From CAZLLV01 sp964560325 (lineage in GTDB: Bacteria; Acidobacteriota; Thermoanaerobaculia; Multivoradales; DATKCC01): a stretch of DNA of 6,569 nucleotides. A model generated the notes under the pieces. It saw only the letters and a list, made by a program, of their open reading frames with translations. It was not told where the DNA came from and did no database searches. The position numbers and the translations under genes were made by a program. Of this stretch, positions 5,756-6,569 are shown in pieces; position 1 is the stretch's first letter, and each line of letters opens with the position of its first letter. Location of the stretch: positions 1-6,569 of the forward strand of contig CAZLLV010000285.1 of the NCBI GenBank assembly GCA_964560325.1, in the 5' to 3' direction.

Positions 5756-6286
5756 TCATTTGGTTCGCCGGACTTCGTCCATCAGGATGGCGCCGGCCCG
5801 TTCGAGGACGGCGGTCGGGACGGCGGCGAGGAGCTGCGCGAGGGCGAGGGGCTGGACGCGCAGGTCGGCGAGGCGGGTGAGGTCGGTGGCGAGGGAGGTG
5901 CTCTCGAGCGCAGCCGAGCCGACGGCGCCGACGGCTTCGCCGTCTTGCATCAGGTGGAGCCGGTCGTCGGCGCCGCGCTGGAAGCGGAAGCGCGGGGGGC
6001 GTTCGGCGAGGTGGAGGGCGGCGGCCGTGAGGTGGGCGAGGTCGGGGTGGTCGAAGTGGAGGCGGGGCGCCCGTTCGCCGAGGCCGTAGACGGCCCAGGT
6101 GGGCGGTCCGTCGCCCCAGAGGCGGGTGACGCGCCAGGGGCCGGGCAGCTCGCCTTCGGGGGCGGCCGGTTCGGGTTCGCGGGCGCGGAGGGCGCCGAAG
6201 AGCTCGTCGCGGAAGGCGTTTTCGTGGAGGGGGCCGCCGGGGTCGGCGGGGGAGGAAGGGCTACAATCGTCCGTACGGCGTCGCAT
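5756..6286 (-). CDS. Hypothetical soluble protein, 176 residues
   Basis: I do not recognise this protein. It has no signal peptide or membrane segment. Residues 1-50 are polar and rich in Pro, Glu and Asp with little predicted structure. Residues 51-125 look like a small beta-rich domain (PWRVTRLWGDGPPTWAVYGL, then RPPRFRFQRG and HLMQDGEAVGAVG). Residues 126-176 look helical and Leu/Ala-rich, ending in a basic tail. The start ATG 6286 has a Shine-Dalgarno (AGGAGA at 6296-6291, 4 nt away). The protein composition is balanced, whereas overlapping frames give Arg-, Gly- or Ser/Thr/Pro-biased translations typical of shadows, so I believe this strand and frame. It converges on the metalloprotease gene. 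A long, structured leader lies upstream. Function is unknown. Confidence 0.72.
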   Translation of the reverse strand: MRRRTDDCSPSSPADPGGPLHENAFRDELFGALRAREPEPAAPEGELPGPWRVTRLWGDGPPTWAVYGLGERAPRLHFDHPDLAHLTAAALHLAERPPRFRFQRGADDRLHLMQDGEAVGAVGSAALESTSLATDLTRLADLRVQPLALAQLLAAVPTAVLERAGAILMDEVRRTK

Positions 6287-6290
6287 AGCT

Positions 6291-6296
6291 TCTCCT
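6291..6296 (-). promoter_or_regulatory. Ribosome binding site of the 176-residue hypothetical protein
   Basis: Reads AGGAGA on the minus strand, with a short spacer of 4 nt before ATG 6286. It supports the chosen start and strand. Confidence 0.6.
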
Positions 6297-6360
6297 GTGC
6301 GTCGTCGAGGGCACGGTGGCGGGGTCCATCCGCTGTCGTGCCCGCTTCGGTTTCTGTGGC

Positions 6361-6384
6361 CGGGCGCCGGTGAGCCGGCACCCG
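6361..6384 (-). other. Leader hairpin upstream of the hypothetical gene
   Basis: Ten-base arms (6361-6370 and 6375-6384) with a four-base loop. On the plus strand one position is a C-A mismatch (6365/6380); in minus-strand RNA the same position becomes a G-U wobble, so the stem is fully paired only in the minus-strand transcript. That strand preference fits an RNA element in the 5' leader of the gene starting at 6286. Confidence 0.5.
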
Positions 6385-6398
6385 TGCGGAACGTGAAC

Positions 6399-6412
6399 TT
6401 ACGCTACAGTAA
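6399..6412. promoter_or_regulatory. TTAC-N6-GTAA operator-like inverted repeat
   Basis: Half-sites TTAC (6399-6402) and GTAA (6409-6412) flank GCTACA. The short AT-rich dyad stands out in GC-rich surroundings and overlaps the -10 and spacer of the candidate minus-strand promoter. TetR/AcrR-type regulators often use sites of this form, but no regulator gene is in the window, so the binding protein is unknown. Confidence 0.4.
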
Positions 6413-6429
6413 CGCCGCGTGGCTGTCAA
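6401..6429 (-). promoter_or_regulatory. Candidate sigma-70-type promoter
   Basis: On the minus strand a perfect -35 TTGACA (6429-6424) is followed after 17 nt by TAGCGT (6406-6401), a weak -10 with three of six consensus bases. Transcription would start near 6394, giving a leader of about 108 nt to ATG 6286. The consensus -35 and spacing are good; the -10 is the weak point. Confidence 0.45.
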
Positions 6430-6430
6430 G

Positions 6431-6472
6431 CAACCAAACGGCGGTTGTAGGGGAGGAGCCTTGCCTCCTCCC
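6431..6472. repeat. Double-hairpin element
   Basis: Two adjacent inverted repeats: CAACC (6431-6435) with GGTTG (6443-6447), and GGGAGGAG (6451-6458) with CTCCTCCC (6465-6472) around the loop CCTTGC. From memory, the GGTTGTAGGGG opening with a palindromic purine/pyrimidine stem resembles dispersed intergenic hairpin repeats found in several environmental bacterial lineages. I cannot confirm that it is repeated elsewhere in this genome. Confidence 0.5.
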
Positions 6473-6493
6473 GGGGCGGGAGGGGGAGGTGGG
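6473..6493 (+). other. G-quadruplex motif
   Basis: Four G-runs on the plus strand: 6473-6476, 6478-6480, 6482-6486 and 6491-6493, with loops of 1, 1 and 4 nt. This satisfies the usual G3+N1-7 pattern with short loops, which favours a stable quadruplex. It sits directly after the second hairpin. Confidence 0.55.
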
Positions 6494-6518
6494 TGCGTGC
6501 CGAGGTGTGTGCGTGCCG
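6487..6518 (+). repeat. Two-copy 16-bp tandem duplication
   Basis: Units 6487-6502 and 6503-6518 are identical at 15 of 16 positions (AGGTG[G/T]GTGCGTGCCG). They follow and partly overlap the G-quadruplex motif. The remaining bases to 6569 show no supported gene. Confidence 0.75.
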
Positions 6519-6569
6519 CAGGAACCGGGTGTGCCTACGCCGACGGGGCCGGCCGGGGCCTCCTCGGCC

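Noticed and set aside
5945..6373. A 142-codon plus-strand frame opposite the hypothetical protein
   Set aside because: It is a Gly/Val/Glu/Ala-rich shadow whose stop falls in the loop of the leader hairpin. The minus-strand frame has a ribosome binding site and balanced composition.
5950..6429. A 159-codon minus-strand frame overlapping the hypothetical protein
   Set aside because: It starts inside the promoter element and becomes Ser/Thr/Pro low complexity, the mark of a shifted frame.
6426..6569. A minus-strand frame open from the right edge to a TGA at 6428-6426
   Set aside because: It is an Arg/Pro/His-rich reading through the hairpins, G-quadruplex and tandem repeat, and no domain is visible. 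A real gene entering from the right cannot be fully excluded from this window alone.

Overview
This GC-rich window (roughly 70% G+C by eye) looks like chromosomal DNA of a bacterium. The candidate groups are Acidobacteriota (Thermoanaerobaculia-like), Myxococcota or Gemmatimonadota. That placement rests on an NtrC/NtrY-type two-component pair with a GHELNNSLAP H-box, the short 'Aquifex-type' aconitase, and small secreted proteins among housekeeping genes. It is an inference, not a demonstrated taxonomy. No phage, insertion sequence, CRISPR, tRNA or rRNA is visible.

Layout. (1) Positions 2-1613, plus strand: the 3' end of a sigma-54-type (NtrC family) response regulator with its Fis-like helix-turn-helix, then 13 nt later a full membrane-bound NtrY-like histidine kinase. 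(2) Positions 1597-4168, minus strand: a DJ-1/PfpI stress protein followed 43 nt downstream by a 651-residue aconitate hydratase, probably one transcription unit. The aconitase and kinase genes converge and overlap by 17 bp, leaving no room for a terminator between them. (3) Positions 4417-5667, plus strand: a small secreted protein with a six-cysteine C-terminal module, then a 30-nt perfect palindrome, then a lipoprotein HExxH metalloprotease resembling DUF2268. (4) Positions 5756-6286, minus strand: an unrecognised 176-residue soluble protein, converging on the metalloprotease with a large imperfect hairpin between them. (5) Positions 6287-6569: a gene-poor end carrying a candidate minus-strand promoter, an overlapping TTAC-N6-GTAA operator-like site, a leader hairpin that pairs better in minus-strand RNA, and a structured G-rich element made of two hairpins, a G-quadruplex motif and a 16-bp tandem duplication.

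Functionally, the first block is sensing and sigma-54-dependent transcription control whose targets are outside the window. The second couples a TCA-cycle Fe-S enzyme with a protective DJ-1-family protein. The third contributes two exported proteins of unknown role. I see no clear new multi-gene system. The least explained items are the six-cysteine secreted protein with its neighbouring lipoprotein protease, and the composite structured element at the right end.
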